DNA from: Sulfuricurvum sp. PC08-66
GTDB taxonomy: Bacteria > Campylobacterota > Campylobacteria > Campylobacterales > Sulfurimonadaceae
Direction: 5' to 3'
Length of the DNA stretch: 63,967 nt
Assembly: GCA_000830255.1 (NCBI GenBank)
Contig: JQIT01000005.1
Location: 252,811 to 316,777, forward strand
The notes beneath the pieces are model-generated. The model saw nothing but the letters and a program-made list of their open reading frames with translations, was not told the origin of the DNA and did not search any database. Shown here in pieces: positions 9,785 to 18,224 of this stretch; position 1 is the first letter of the stretch; each line of letters begins with the position of its first letter. The translations under genes and the position numbers were made by a program.

Positions 9785-10165
9785 ATGCGAAAAATAGCAG
9801 TAGTAGTAATGATGGTAGTGGGACTTTGGGGTGGCGAATATGAGGAGCTTTTGGCTTCGTTGCAAGCGCAAGCACCTTTGCCTTTTGATGCGGCACGAGG
9901 AGAGGCGATTTTCGACCAAAAGGTAGAAAAAGAGGGCGAAATGATCAATTGCCGCAGTTGTCATGGTGCCGATCTCAAAGCGCAAGCCAAAAATTTCAAA
10001 ACAGGTAAACTCATCGAGCCGTTGGCACCCTCGGCGAACCCTGAACGCCTCACCAGCCAAAAAGAGATGAAAAAATGGCTCAAACGTAACTTCAAAGATG
10101 TCTACAGCCGCGAAGGTACGCCGCAAGAGCAAGGCGATGTGCTGGTCTTTTTGAAACAACAATAA
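9785..10165 (+). CDS. SHP-type monohaem cytochrome c (DUF1924)
   Basis: 126 residues with a short signal peptide and one haem site (INCRSCHGADL, Cys at about 56). The pattern GEAIFDQKVEKEG...CRSCH...PLAPSANPERLT...KWLKRNFKDVYSREGTPQEQGDVLVFL fits DUF1924, the family of the Rhodobacter 'sphaeroides haem protein', a high-spin cytochrome that binds small ligands such as O2 or NO. AAAGGAG precedes the ATG. The gene lies between its known partners, a DHC and a cytochrome b. Confidence 0.88.
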   Translation: MRKIAVVVMMVVGLWGGEYEELLASLQAQAPLPFDAARGEAIFDQKVEKEGEMINCRSCHGADLKAQAKNFKTGKLIEPLAPSANPERLTSQKEMKKWLKRNFKDVYSREGTPQEQGDVLVFLKQQ

Positions 10166-10178
10166 AAGGAAAGAGAGC

Positions 10179-11204
10179 ATGAAAAAATACCCACAACTCA
10201 TTATCGCGCTCCACTGGACGCTTGCATTGAGCGTCATCGTCGCTTTTATTTTGCACGAATTTCCCCAAGCCAAAGCGGCACACCTCTTTTTTGGCGCGCT
10301 TGCTATGAGTGTGGTCGTGGTACGCATGGGACTCTTCATCGGTGCGCGAGGTCCTCACGCGTTGGGCTACTTCACCTTCGATGTGCGTGCGTTGTGGCGC
10401 TACGTGACCGACTACAAACATTACGATGAAACAGGGCGCAAAAACCCTGCCGCTTCGTACAGTGCGGTGGCGTTGTGGGTATTGGTCATTGCAGTAGGTG
10501 TCGTGGGTATGGTCGTCGTAGGTGCCAAAGATGGCGCGGGGCTTTTTCATGCGCTTTATACCACCGACAAAAGTGTCATTCACGGCTACAAAGAGATTCA
10601 TGAATTTCTTGCCCAAGCGCTGATGCTCGTAGCGGTGGTGCACGTACTTGGGGTCATCGTCGATAGAGTGGTCAAGGGGAGTGCCACCCTAGCAGGCATG
10701 ACGCGCGTGCAGTGGAGTACACCTCTCCTGATGGTCGCAGGTATCGTACTCTTGGCGTGGGGCTTTTGGGCAGTGTTGCCACAAGCGTTGCAAACCAATC
10801 CCATCTACCGTGTAGATGCCAAAGTCGTCGCACCCCAAATGGCGCAAAACTGCGTCGAGTGCCACATCTACTACCCGCCCACTATGCTCCCACGCGATGA
10901 GTGGCGCGCGATGATGACCAATCTCGAAGAGCATTACGGTGATGATGCTAGCGTCGAGGAGGATAGCCAAGCCGCGATGCTAGCAGAGTATGAAGCGATG
11001 ACCATCGATAGAGTACGTTTCAAAGAGGGGCGTTTCAATACGAGCGTCACCACCACCGACTACTGGAAAAAAGAGCACAAAGCCTTCGATGAGGCGTATT
11101 TCAAACGTCATGATTTGAAAAAGACGCAGTGTCAAAAGTGCCATATTCATATCGAAGAGAACAGTTACAACACGACGCTAATGCCTATCAAATTGTGGTG
11201 GTAA
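10179..11204 (+). CDS. Cytochrome b561-type membrane protein fused to a DHC dihaem domain
   Basis: 341 residues. About 1-200 form a four- to five-helix b561-like cytochrome b with His in the expected helices (IIALHWTLAL, AAHLFFGAL, IHEFLAQAL, AVVHVLGVI). About 210-341 are a periplasmic DHC-like domain with CVECH (about 224) and CQKCH (about 317), and share the W-x-x-MM...LEEHYGDDASVEED pattern with the gene at 9251. It probably passes quinol electrons directly to its own haems, then to DHC and SHP. The fusion of modules that are usually separate proteins is notable. Confidence 0.88.
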   Translation: MKKYPQLIIALHWTLALSVIVAFILHEFPQAKAAHLFFGALAMSVVVVRMGLFIGARGPHALGYFTFDVRALWRYVTDYKHYDETGRKNPAASYSAVALWVLVIAVGVVGMVVVGAKDGAGLFHALYTTDKSVIHGYKEIHEFLAQALMLVAVVHVLGVIVDRVVKGSATLAGMTRVQWSTPLLMVAGIVLLAWGFWAVLPQALQTNPIYRVDAKVVAPQMAQNCVECHIYYPPTMLPRDEWRAMMTNLEEHYGDDASVEEDSQAAMLAEYEAMTIDRVRFKEGRFNTSVTTTDYWKKEHKAFDEAYFKRHDLKKTQCQKCHIHIEENSYNTTLMPIKLWW

Positions 11205-11208
11205 AAGA

Positions 11209-12753
11209 TTAGACGTTAGAAACTTCTCGAAAAATTTGCACAGAGAGTGGATGATAAAAGAGGTACCCTTGAACAGAATCGATGCCAAGCGTGCTCAAAA
11301 AATTCAACTCCTCTGCGGTTTCGACCCCTTCTGCTAAAACCTCCATGCCCAGTCCTTTGCCCAAATTGATAATAGCTTCGACGATGATTTGGTTTTTGGG
11401 GTTGTGTGCGATGTTTCGTACAAAAGATTGATCGATTTTGAGTTTATCGATGGGAAGGTCTTTGAGGTAGGAGAGAGAAGAGTATCCCGTCCCAAAATCG
11501 TCCATCGAGAGGTGAAAACCTTTGGCTTTGATCGATTGCAGAAGTGCCAATATTTTTTTCGGATTTTCCAAAATAGCGCTTTCAGTAATCTCAAGCTCAA
11601 TCAACTCTGGTGAGCATTGATGTAGCGCAAGGATACGGTCAAGCGTCTCCAAGAACATCGGATGTGAGAGCTGTTTGGCAGATACGTTGACAGCTACACG
11701 GCGAGACAAAAGCGTCTTCTCGTGCCACTCTTTGGCAAAGGCAGCCGATTGCACAAGTGCCAATTCACCTATTTCGAGAATCAGACCGCTCTCTTCTGCA
11801 AAGGGGATAAATTCGCTTGGGGAGATTATGCCACTGGGCGATAGCCATCTACACAGGGCTTCTGCACCGATAATTTGGTTGGTTTTGATATCGACTTGAG
11901 GTTGATAAAAGAGGGTGAGTTCGTTGTTTTGAAGTGCTTTTTTGAGATTGGTCGAGAGCGTAGTACGTTTGAGCGAGTTTTCGATGAAACTTGCTTCGTA
12001 AAAACTGTAACCACTGTGTCCCGATTTTTTTGCATTGTACATTGCGGAATCAGCTTTTTGGAGTAGCTCTTCATAGGTGCGCCCATCTGTGGGGTATTGT
12101 GCTATGCCGATGCTTGCATTGATGTAAATATCCGTTTGTTGCACAAAAATGGGATGCGTGAGAGTATCAAAAAGCTTTTCTATAAGTGCGGCAATGACTT
12201 TTGGCTCTTTGTGGGAGGGCAAAATAATGACAAATTCATCACCTCCTGTGCGCACTAGATAGCTCTCTTTGGGGAAGGTACGATACAAAATTTGTGCAAT
12301 GTAGATGAGCAATTCGTCCCCAAAACGGTGACCGTAGGAGTCATTAATCTCTTTGAAACGGTCGAGATCTAAAAACAAAAAAGCAAAAGGCTCCTCTTGG
12401 GTGCATTTATCGTCAAGGTACTCAACGAGGCTGAGACGATTGGGCAGTTGTGTCAACGTGTCACGATGTGCCAAAACATCAAAATGTAGATGTGCCAAAT
12501 ACTCTTTGCGGAAAAACCAGTAGCTCAAAAAGAAGAGAATGATGCTGGTGGCGACAATAAAAAACCACCCTTTGTAGGTTTGCATAAGCGTAAGTTGTGC
12601 TTTGTTCGAGGCGATGGTTGCGACGGCTAAATCTGAAAAATAGATCCAACTCAAACCCAATAAAAAGTAGATAGCAGAGACGGATAATGCATTGTTGAAA
12701 TTGCGAGGGGTCATTTCATTATCCATTAAGTGGAGTGACAGGGATTGTAACAT
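11209..12753 (-). CDS. Membrane GGDEF-EAL protein (cyclic-di-GMP turnover)
   Basis: 514 residues: two N-terminal membrane helices (about 22-45 and 62-82) enclosing a short periplasmic loop, a GGDEF domain (about 95-250) with an intact GGDEF motif, and an EAL domain (about 265-510) with GAEALCRW, DDFGTGYSSLSYL and VLAEGVET. Both sites look catalytic, so it may make or degrade cyclic-di-GMP. No sensor domain larger than the short loop is seen. The start is taken at the first ATG (12753). In-frame ATGs 30 and 39 bases on are possible. It may share a transcript with the SulP gene 45 bases upstream. Confidence 0.92.
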   Translation of the reverse strand: MLQSLSLHLMDNEMTPRNFNNALSVSAIYFLLGLSWIYFSDLAVATIASNKAQLTLMQTYKGWFFIVATSIILFFLSYWFFRKEYLAHLHFDVLAHRDTLTQLPNRLSLVEYLDDKCTQEEPFAFLFLDLDRFKEINDSYGHRFGDELLIYIAQILYRTFPKESYLVRTGGDEFVIILPSHKEPKVIAALIEKLFDTLTHPIFVQQTDIYINASIGIAQYPTDGRTYEELLQKADSAMYNAKKSGHSGYSFYEASFIENSLKRTTLSTNLKKALQNNELTLFYQPQVDIKTNQIIGAEALCRWLSPSGIISPSEFIPFAEESGLILEIGELALVQSAAFAKEWHEKTLLSRRVAVNVSAKQLSHPMFLETLDRILALHQCSPELIELEITESAILENPKKILALLQSIKAKGFHLSMDDFGTGYSSLSYLKDLPIDKLKIDQSFVRNIAHNPKNQIIVEAIINLGKGLGMEVLAEGVETAEELNFLSTLGIDSVQGYLFYHPLSVQIFREVSNV

Positions 12754-12798
12754 AGGTCACTTTCACCTGATACACAGCTTGAAAAATGAAAGAAATTG

Positions 12799-14460
12799 TT
12801 AAAGCAATCTCGAAGCGCGTGCAAGCGCCTTGTCGATGTGGTCGACGATATTTTCATCGCCGATGATGCTATCCAGCGCGCTTTTGTGTAGATAGGTACG
12901 CACATGCGCATTGACCCCTGAGAGGATGAGGGTGGCGCCTTGGGTGGAGAGCTGATGGTGCAACGCCTCTAGCGCATGCAATCCTGCCGCATCGATAATA
13001 GGCACGAATCGCAACCGCAAGATAAAGACACGCGGCGTAGACTCCAAAAGCAGTAGCGTATCGACGAGCTTTTCGGCTACCCCAAAAAAGAGTGGTCCTT
13101 GAATCTCATAGACCTCGACACCCACAGGCACCTCTTTGCGCCCAATGGCATCGGGGTCATCGGTGTGCAGAGGCGTATGTATCGATGCGATAGGCGTAGC
13201 ATGCATCATCGAGCGGATGAAGAGCAAGGATGCTAGCGAAATACCTACCAAAATCGCCGTGTTCAAATCGACAATGACAGTCAAAAAGAGCGTCACAAAA
13301 AGCACCACGCGGTCGGTGCGCGGTGCCTTCATGATGGAGCGGATATGTTTGATTTCGGACATATTGTAGGCTACGACGATGAGAATCGCCGCCAATGCCG
13401 CCAAAGGTACCTTGACGATGAGAGGCGCCAAAAGGAGCATAAAGAGCAAGAGCCACACCGCGTGCAACATCCCTGAGATGGGCGATACGGCACCTGCTTT
13501 GATATTGGTGGCGGTGCGTGCGATGGCACCCGTAGCGGGCAATCCCCCCATAAAAGCGGAGCCTACGTTGGCGACACCTTGGGCGAAAAGCTCGGTGTTG
13601 GAGCGGTGTTTGGTGCCTGTCATGCCGTCAGCTACTACAGCAGAGAGGAGTGACTCGATACCTGCCAAAAGCGCGATGGTCAGCGCATCGGAGAAGAGCA
13701 GGCGCACCTTTTCAAAGGTGATAGCAGGAAGCGAAGGCATCGGCAGGGTCGATGGGATGCTCCCAAATCGGCTCTCGATAGTCTCCACAGGAATCCCAAA
13801 GAGCCACACGGCGAGCGACGAAAGCACCACCACTACGATGGGTGCAGGGAGCTTTTTGATAAATTTATTGACCAAAATTATCGTGCCTATCGAGAGCGAC
13901 GCGACCAGCACAGCGTAGGGATTGGTCTGGTGCAGATGCTTGAGGTAGACGAAAAGCTTATCGATGAAATCGGGTGGCATATAGGCGATGGAAAGTCCAA
14001 AAAAGTCGCGCAGTTGCGAAAAAAAGATGAGTATCGCGATGCCAGAGGTGAAGCCCACGATGACGGGGTAGGGGAAAAATTTGATGAGTTCACCTGCTCG
14101 CAACAGTGCCGCGATGATGAGCATCACCCCTGCCATCAAGGTCGCTATGACCAACCCCTCGTAGCCGTGCTTCATCGCTACCATCGCGACGGTGACGATG
14201 AATGCCGCTGTGGGACCTCCGATTTGGTAGCGGCTCCCACCCAGTGCAGAGATGAGAAACCCTGCTACGATAGCGGTGAAGAGTCCACGTTCAGGCGGGA
14301 GATTGGACGCAATAGCTATTGCCATTGCCAAAGGCAGTGCCACGATAGCGACCGTCAAGCCTGAAAGGAGGTCTTTAAGGAAATCGTTGCGAGAGTAGGC
14401 GTGCTTGCGCCAAAAGAGCCAAAGTTGCGGAATGAGGTGCGAAAGAGTGCTGTGAAGCAT
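12799..14460 (-). CDS. SulP-family anion permease with STAS domain
   Basis: 553 residues with the SulP signature near the N terminus (GLTVAIVALPLAMAIAIASNLPPERGL), about 10-12 membrane helices up to residue ~410, and a cytoplasmic STAS domain (about 440-550; FVPIIDAAGLHALEAL). SulP proteins move sulfate, bicarbonate, molybdate or dicarboxylates. The substrate cannot be assigned. No carbonic anhydrase lies beside it to point to bicarbonate. Sulfate export or import would suit a sulfur oxidiser, which is inference. Confidence 0.92.
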   Translation of the reverse strand: MLHSTLSHLIPQLWLFWRKHAYSRNDFLKDLLSGLTVAIVALPLAMAIAIASNLPPERGLFTAIVAGFLISALGGSRYQIGGPTAAFIVTVAMVAMKHGYEGLVIATLMAGVMLIIAALLRAGELIKFFPYPVIVGFTSGIAILIFFSQLRDFFGLSIAYMPPDFIDKLFVYLKHLHQTNPYAVLVASLSIGTIILVNKFIKKLPAPIVVVVLSSLAVWLFGIPVETIESRFGSIPSTLPMPSLPAITFEKVRLLFSDALTIALLAGIESLLSAVVADGMTGTKHRSNTELFAQGVANVGSAFMGGLPATGAIARTATNIKAGAVSPISGMLHAVWLLLFMLLLAPLIVKVPLAALAAILIVVAYNMSEIKHIRSIMKAPRTDRVVLFVTLFLTVIVDLNTAILVGISLASLLFIRSMMHATPIASIHTPLHTDDPDAIGRKEVPVGVEVYEIQGPLFFGVAEKLVDTLLLLESTPRVFILRLRFVPIIDAAGLHALEALHHQLSTQGATLILSGVNAHVRTYLHKSALDSIIGDENIVDHIDKALARASRLL

Positions 14461-14571
14461 CGAGGATGTCCCTAGAAAAATAAGCCAAAATTATAGAGCG
14501 AATTTGGGTTTTTGCGGTGGGTGTACTTCGCAAGAACACCCTATGCAACAGCACTTTTCAAAGGAGTCACT

Positions 14572-14784
14572 ATGGATCATCATATCGTTGTCGAAAAGCT
14601 GTGCGGATGTGCCAAACGCAAAGGAATGCCCCAAATCAAAACCCTACAAGACAAAGAAGACGCTCACCGCATAGCACGAGCATGGGCGCAAGAGCTCAAT
14701 GAGAGTTTTTGTGGACAACACAGTTTTGGTGTGGTCGAGGTCGATGACAATTTTGTCATTACTGTGGGTGAGGGGAGTTATTAA
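14572..14784 (+). CDS. Small Cys protein, paralogue of the nif-linked protein at 7012
   Basis: 70 residues with AAGGAG six bases before the ATG. It has the same motifs as the protein at 7012: C-x-C-A (KLCGCAKRKG), ARAWAQELN, and FCGQHSFGVVEVDDNFVI. It lacks the C-terminal CESC of the other copy. Cytosolic. It stands alone between the SulP gene and the toxin-antitoxin promoter. Function unknown. The conserved Cys/His pattern suggests metal binding. Confidence 0.78.
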   Translation: MDHHIVVEKLCGCAKRKGMPQIKTLQDKEDAHRIARAWAQELNESFCGQHSFGVVEVDDNFVITVGEGSY

Positions 14785-14799
14785 AGAGATACGATAAGC

Positions 14800-14828
14800 T
14801 TGACGAAATTATCCTATGATGATAATAT
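14800..14828 (+). promoter_or_regulatory. Sigma-70-type promoter of the toxin-antitoxin pair
   Basis: TTGACG (14800-14805), a 17-base spacer, then TAATAT (14823-14828): a near-consensus housekeeping promoter. The TTG of the -35 box could be misread as a start codon of the next gene. The real start is the ATG at 14863, 35 bases past the -10. Confidence 0.85.
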
Positions 14829-14860
14829 TGTATCTAGTAAAAATTATCATACTTGGATAA
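14809..14860. promoter_or_regulatory. Inverted-repeat operator over the -10 box
   Basis: Two 18-base arms, 14809-14826 and 14843-14860, read TTATCC-N4-ATGATAAT and its reverse complement ATTATCAT-N4-GGATAA, with 14 of 18 positions matching. The left arm covers the -10 box. The arms are centred 34 bases apart, about three helix turns, as expected for an autoregulating DNA-binding antitoxin. Confidence 0.8.
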
Positions 14861-14862
14861 AT

Positions 14863-15435
14863 ATGCTTGCACCCATCGATTTCATCAAAGAGAAATATAT
14901 CCAACCCAATCACCTCACGCAGGATGCTTTGTGTGAGGCACTCGATATTGGCAAAAAAACCCTCTCTGAACTCTATCAACACAAACGTGGCTTCACGCTC
15001 CATACTGCCAAAAAGTTTGCAAAGTTTTTTGATATCAATGCGGCGTTTATCTTGATGAAGCAGTTGGAATACGATTTGGCGCACGACACCCAAACCTATG
15101 AGAAGATTCAACCCTTCAAAGCGCTTGATACACAAAAAAAGCAAGAGAGCAGTGCCAAATGGCTCTTGGCATCTATCAATAACTCTATTAGCGATGAGCG
15201 ACAGCACTACACACTTGAGGATTTGTTGACGCTTTTTGGTCATGAGGAGATTGCGCAAAAATATGCCTATGCGGTAGGCGTGCTCTTTACGCAGGTCGAT
15301 TACGTCGATGTGATGCAGTTTTGTACGCTGTATGGCATCTCCAAAAATGCGCTCAAACGCGTCTATGATTTTTATATACACACTTTTGACGCACAAGGAG
15401 TAAAAGCTTATGAATGGCTCTTCCAAACACTTTGA
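14863..15435 (+). CDS. HTH antitoxin-like protein of a nucleotidyltransferase TA pair
   Basis: From the ATG at 14863, 190 residues. Residues about 1-75 form an XRE/HigA-like helix-turn-helix (LTQDALCEALDIGKKTLSELYQHKRGFTLHTAKKFAKFF). The rest is a helical C-terminal domain with no catalytic motif, perhaps the toxin-binding part. It overlaps the toxin gene by 26 bases. The protein differs from the usual AbiEi antitoxin partner. It probably represses its own promoter through the inverted repeat just upstream. Confidence 0.82.
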   Translation: MLAPIDFIKEKYIQPNHLTQDALCEALDIGKKTLSELYQHKRGFTLHTAKKFAKFFDINAAFILMKQLEYDLAHDTQTYEKIQPFKALDTQKKQESSAKWLLASINNSISDERQHYTLEDLLTLFGHEEIAQKYAYAVGVLFTQVDYVDVMQFCTLYGISKNALKRVYDFYIHTFDAQGVKAYEWLFQTL

Positions 15436-16105
15436 TACGCTTATCGAGGCACTCAAAAATCTCTATTGGGAGGTGTTGCACCCAATTGAAGAGCGAGCAA
15501 TTCTCAAAAATTGGTGGAGTTTCGGTGGTGGGACAGCCTTGGCGATGTTTCATTTTGGGCATCGAAAATCTTTTGATATCGATATTTTTATCAGCGAATC
15601 GCAAGTGTTTGATTTTCTCAATCCCAAGTGGTATATCGATGAGAGTCGCATTTTCGATACGTCGATGTACAAATTTGACGCTATGAATCACCACATACAG
15701 CTCAAAACGCGCAATGAGATAAAAGTAGATTTTTTGCTTCATGAATCGATGGTAAAAAAACCGCTTTTAAATCAAAAAATCGCGTTGGATTTTCCTCTCT
15801 ATTATGAGAGTGTCGAGGATATTATTGGCAAAAAAATCAAATGGCGAAAAGAGGATAATCTCACGCGGGATATTTTTGACCTTGCAGTAGCCATACACCA
15901 CGATGCAAATATCGTGAAGCATTTGGTCGAGTCGAGATTTATTACCTACGGCGATATCGAGAAGCTTTTTTTGAGTTTAGAGAAGCTAGATAGGAAAAAA
16001 TACCTGCTCGAATTGGAAAAAATCGAACCGCAAGGTGCCATCTACCAAGCTATCGCGCCTGATGCGAAGTCGATTATCCAAGACAATATTGCTAGAGTGC
16101 TCTAA
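15410..16105 (+). CDS. AbiEii/MenT-type nucleotidyltransferase toxin
   Basis: 231 residues with the AbiEii signature FGGGTALAMF...GHRKSFDIDIF (about 37-62): GG, then G-x-R-x-S-x-DID, the metal-binding DxD of DNA-polymerase-beta-type nucleotidyltransferases. A later KVDFL supplies the third acidic residue, and WRKEDNLTRDIFDLA is the usual C-terminal helix motif. Such toxins modify tRNA or other targets and can abort phage infection. AAGGAG lies nine bases before the ATG, inside the antitoxin gene. All key residues are present, so it is probably active. Confidence 0.88.
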   Translation: MNGSSKHFDTLIEALKNLYWEVLHPIEERAILKNWWSFGGGTALAMFHFGHRKSFDIDIFISESQVFDFLNPKWYIDESRIFDTSMYKFDAMNHHIQLKTRNEIKVDFLLHESMVKKPLLNQKIALDFPLYYESVEDIIGKKIKWRKEDNLTRDIFDLAVAIHHDANIVKHLVESRFITYGDIEKLFLSLEKLDRKKYLLELEKIEPQGAIYQAIAPDAKSIIQDNIARVL

Positions 16106-16110
16106 AAAGT

Positions 16111-17223
16111 TCACTCAAAAATCACCAGTGCTCTGCCGAAGGGGACTTTGGCGTTGCGTGAGAGTGCCCAAATCACCTCATAGCTAGGCGCATAGCGAGG
16201 GAACCATCCATCGCCGTCGGTGAAGTAGAGTAGCATGGTGTTCATAGGAATGTTCGCCTCGATGTAGTCGAAGGTGGGTCGATAGTCGGTGCCGCCTCCG
16301 CCTTTGAGGGCGAAATCCATCTTTTCGCCCCCGCGAAAGGTGTGGTGCGCGTGTACCTTGGCATCGGCGATGAGTAGCTCGATAGAGACGGCGGGGAAGT
16401 TGAGCATGATGGTTTTGAACTCCTCGATAAAGGCGCCCAAAAGGTGCTCATCGATAGAGCCAGAGGTGTCGATAGCCACCGCCAACGAGAGCGTATCGCT
16501 AGCCAAACTAGGCAGTGCGACGCCTCGATAGAGGTGCTTTTTGTTGGGCGGCATAAAGGCGTAGTTGTTACGCATGTGGCGATTGATAGCGTTGTAGAGT
16601 TCGAAGCGCCAATCGACCTTGGTGCGTACGACCTTTTGTGCCAAACGGTCAAAGCCACTAGGCAGAGCGCTTTTGCGTTGGGCTACTTCGGTGGCAAGCG
16701 TCGATGCGTAGAGCCATTCGGACTCGGTTTGCGGATCCAAATCCTCCTCGATAGTACCACCTGTGAAGCTGGGGGGTGCGTCGGGGTCGTTTTCATTTTC
16801 ATAGGCATCGGTGGAGGTGTCGATGGATTGGGCGAGCAGATGGGTGTAAATCTCCTCGGCGTACATGCGTGCGAATTGCGCGTCGTGGTTAGCACCCACG
16901 GGGATTTTGACGCCGTTTTTTGCCAACATCGCATTGATAGCATAATCGGTCGCCAACTGCCAAAGCCCCCCAATGCGCCCCAACCTGCGCTGTTGGTGTC
17001 CCAAAATATGGTGCATGACACAGTTGGTCAGGACAAACATCAGCTCTTCGTTGGTGCGTGCCTCGATGAAGGCTTCGTTGTACAAAAAGCGCTTGCCGTT
17101 GCTGGCATAGCTCGTGATGGTGGGGTGTGGTTCGTGCGCTAGACGTGAGGCTAGCATCCCAAAATAGGGGTGTTTGAGCGCTAATTGGCTCTTGGCTTTG
17201 TGCAAAAGCGCGTCGGCGGTCAT
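16111..17223 (-). CDS. VWA-like protein with degenerate DUF2201 peptidase region
   Basis: 370 residues. The start is the ATG at 17223, which overlaps the upstream ATPase stop (ATGA). A longer frame to 17418 is the antisense-like run-on and is rejected. The N-terminal half resembles DUF2201 putative metallopeptidases, but the expected HExxH reads NCVMH (about 67-71), with HILGHQQRR after it, so the catalytic His-Glu is gone. The C-terminal half is a VWA-type domain with an intact MIDAS: DTSGS, GGGGTD and FTDGDG. With a MoxR ATPase beside it, it probably works as a substrate-binding chaperone partner. Confidence 0.85.
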   Translation of the reverse strand: MTADALLHKAKSQLALKHPYFGMLASRLAHEPHPTITSYASNGKRFLYNEAFIEARTNEELMFVLTNCVMHHILGHQQRRLGRIGGLWQLATDYAINAMLAKNGVKIPVGANHDAQFARMYAEEIYTHLLAQSIDTSTDAYENENDPDAPPSFTGGTIEEDLDPQTESEWLYASTLATEVAQRKSALPSGFDRLAQKVVRTKVDWRFELYNAINRHMRNNYAFMPPNKKHLYRGVALPSLASDTLSLAVAIDTSGSIDEHLLGAFIEEFKTIMLNFPAVSIELLIADAKVHAHHTFRGGEKMDFALKGGGGTDYRPTFDYIEANIPMNTMLLYFTDGDGWFPRYAPSYEVIWALSRNAKVPFGRALVIFE

Positions 17224-18224
17224 GGACGCATGTGGGCGTTGAATTTTTTCATCCAGAGCGTCCAGCTTTGGAGGTGGTCTAGCTCGATTTTGCGGGTGCG
17301 CAAATCTTGGATGACCATGATGGCAAATTCTGGCGGAAGTCCAAGCGTGTAGGTGATGAGGTGGTCGAGTTTTTTGGTGCTGGTGTGCCCATCGACGCGC
17401 AGGCTCAACGCCGCGCACAAGATATGAAGCGCTTCGGGTGCGGTGGGGGTTTGGGTGGCGGTGCCTTCCAAAATCGCATCGATGTCAGGCAATGAATGCG
17501 CCACCGTGCGAAAGCCCAAGAACGATGCCGCCAACTCCTCTCCAATAGCCCCCGCGATAAGGGGCAAGAGTAGATCCGCATCGGGTTTGGCTTGGAGTAT
17601 CGCATCGACGTATGCCCATGTGCGAGGGGTCGCGAAGGCTTTGTGTTCACCCTCCTGCCCAAAGGTGAAAAGCGCATCACGGCGGTGCGCGATGTAGGCG
17701 ATGATGGTCTCATCGATACCTGCACCCACTGCCCATTCTCGCCAATCTGCCACATCAGCGGCGATGTCTAGGTGCACAAAGCGATTGGCTAGAGGTGCCG
17801 CCATGCGAAAGACTACGCCACGGTCGCTCTCGCGGTTGCCTGCGGCGACTATCGCCCACCCTGCAGGCAGGGTGTATTCACCTATTTTGCGATCAAGGAT
17901 GAGCTGATAGGCGCTAGCTTGCACCATGGGTGCTGCGGTGTTAAGCTCATCGAGGAAGAGGATGCCCGTAGGGATGCTCCCATCGGGCAAAAAGGGTGCA
18001 TCTGCCCACACCGCGACGTTTTTGGAGGCATCGAAGAAGGGAATACCGCGCAAATCGGTAGGGTCGAGCAACGAGAGACGCAAATCGATAAACCCCATCC
18101 CCTCTTCGCGCGCAATTTGCGCCACGATAGAGGATTTGCCAATGCCTGGAGGCCCCCACAAAAAGGTAGGAAGTTGCTGTTTGATGAGGGTACGTAGCGC
18201 TTTTTTGGCATGTTTGGGGGTCAT
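17220..18224 (-). CDS. MoxR-type AAA+ ATPase
   Basis: 334 residues with Walker A GPPGIGKSS (about 24-32), Walker B GILFLDEL (about 87-94), the sensor-1 Asn in IVAAGNRESD and an arginine-finger-like NRFVH. MoxR ATPases pair with VWA proteins to remodel or mature other proteins, often inserting metals or cofactors. The start overlaps the Cache/CheW stop by one base, with AAAGGA upstream, and its stop overlaps the VWA start by four. The three genes are one unit. Confidence 0.92.
   Translation of the reverse strand: MTPKHAKKALRTLIKQQLPTFLWGPPGIGKSSIVAQIAREEGMGFIDLRLSLLDPTDLRGIPFFDASKNVAVWADAPFLPDGSIPTGILFLDELNTAAPMVQASAYQLILDRKIGEYTLPAGWAIVAAGNRESDRGVVFRMAAPLANRFVHLDIAADVADWREWAVGAGIDETIIAYIAHRRDALFTFGQEGEHKAFATPRTWAYVDAILQAKPDADLLLPLIAGAIGEELAASFLGFRTVAHSLPDIDAILEGTATQTPTAPEALHILCAALSLRVDGHTSTKKLDHLITYTLGLPPEFAIMVIQDLRTRKIELDHLQSWTLWMKKFNAHMRP

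Noticed and set aside
14800-14862. TTG start for the antitoxin at 14800
   Set aside because: The TTG is the -35 box of a good promoter and has no ribosome site. The ATG at 14863 lies downstream of the promoter and operator.
16444-17142. Long plus-strand ORF opposite the VWA gene
   Set aside because: It is the shadow of a gene with an intact MIDAS in an overlapping operon.
17224-17418. N-terminal extension of the VWA gene
   Set aside because: It overlaps the MoxR gene in another frame, while the ATG at 17223 gives the usual ATGA coupling.
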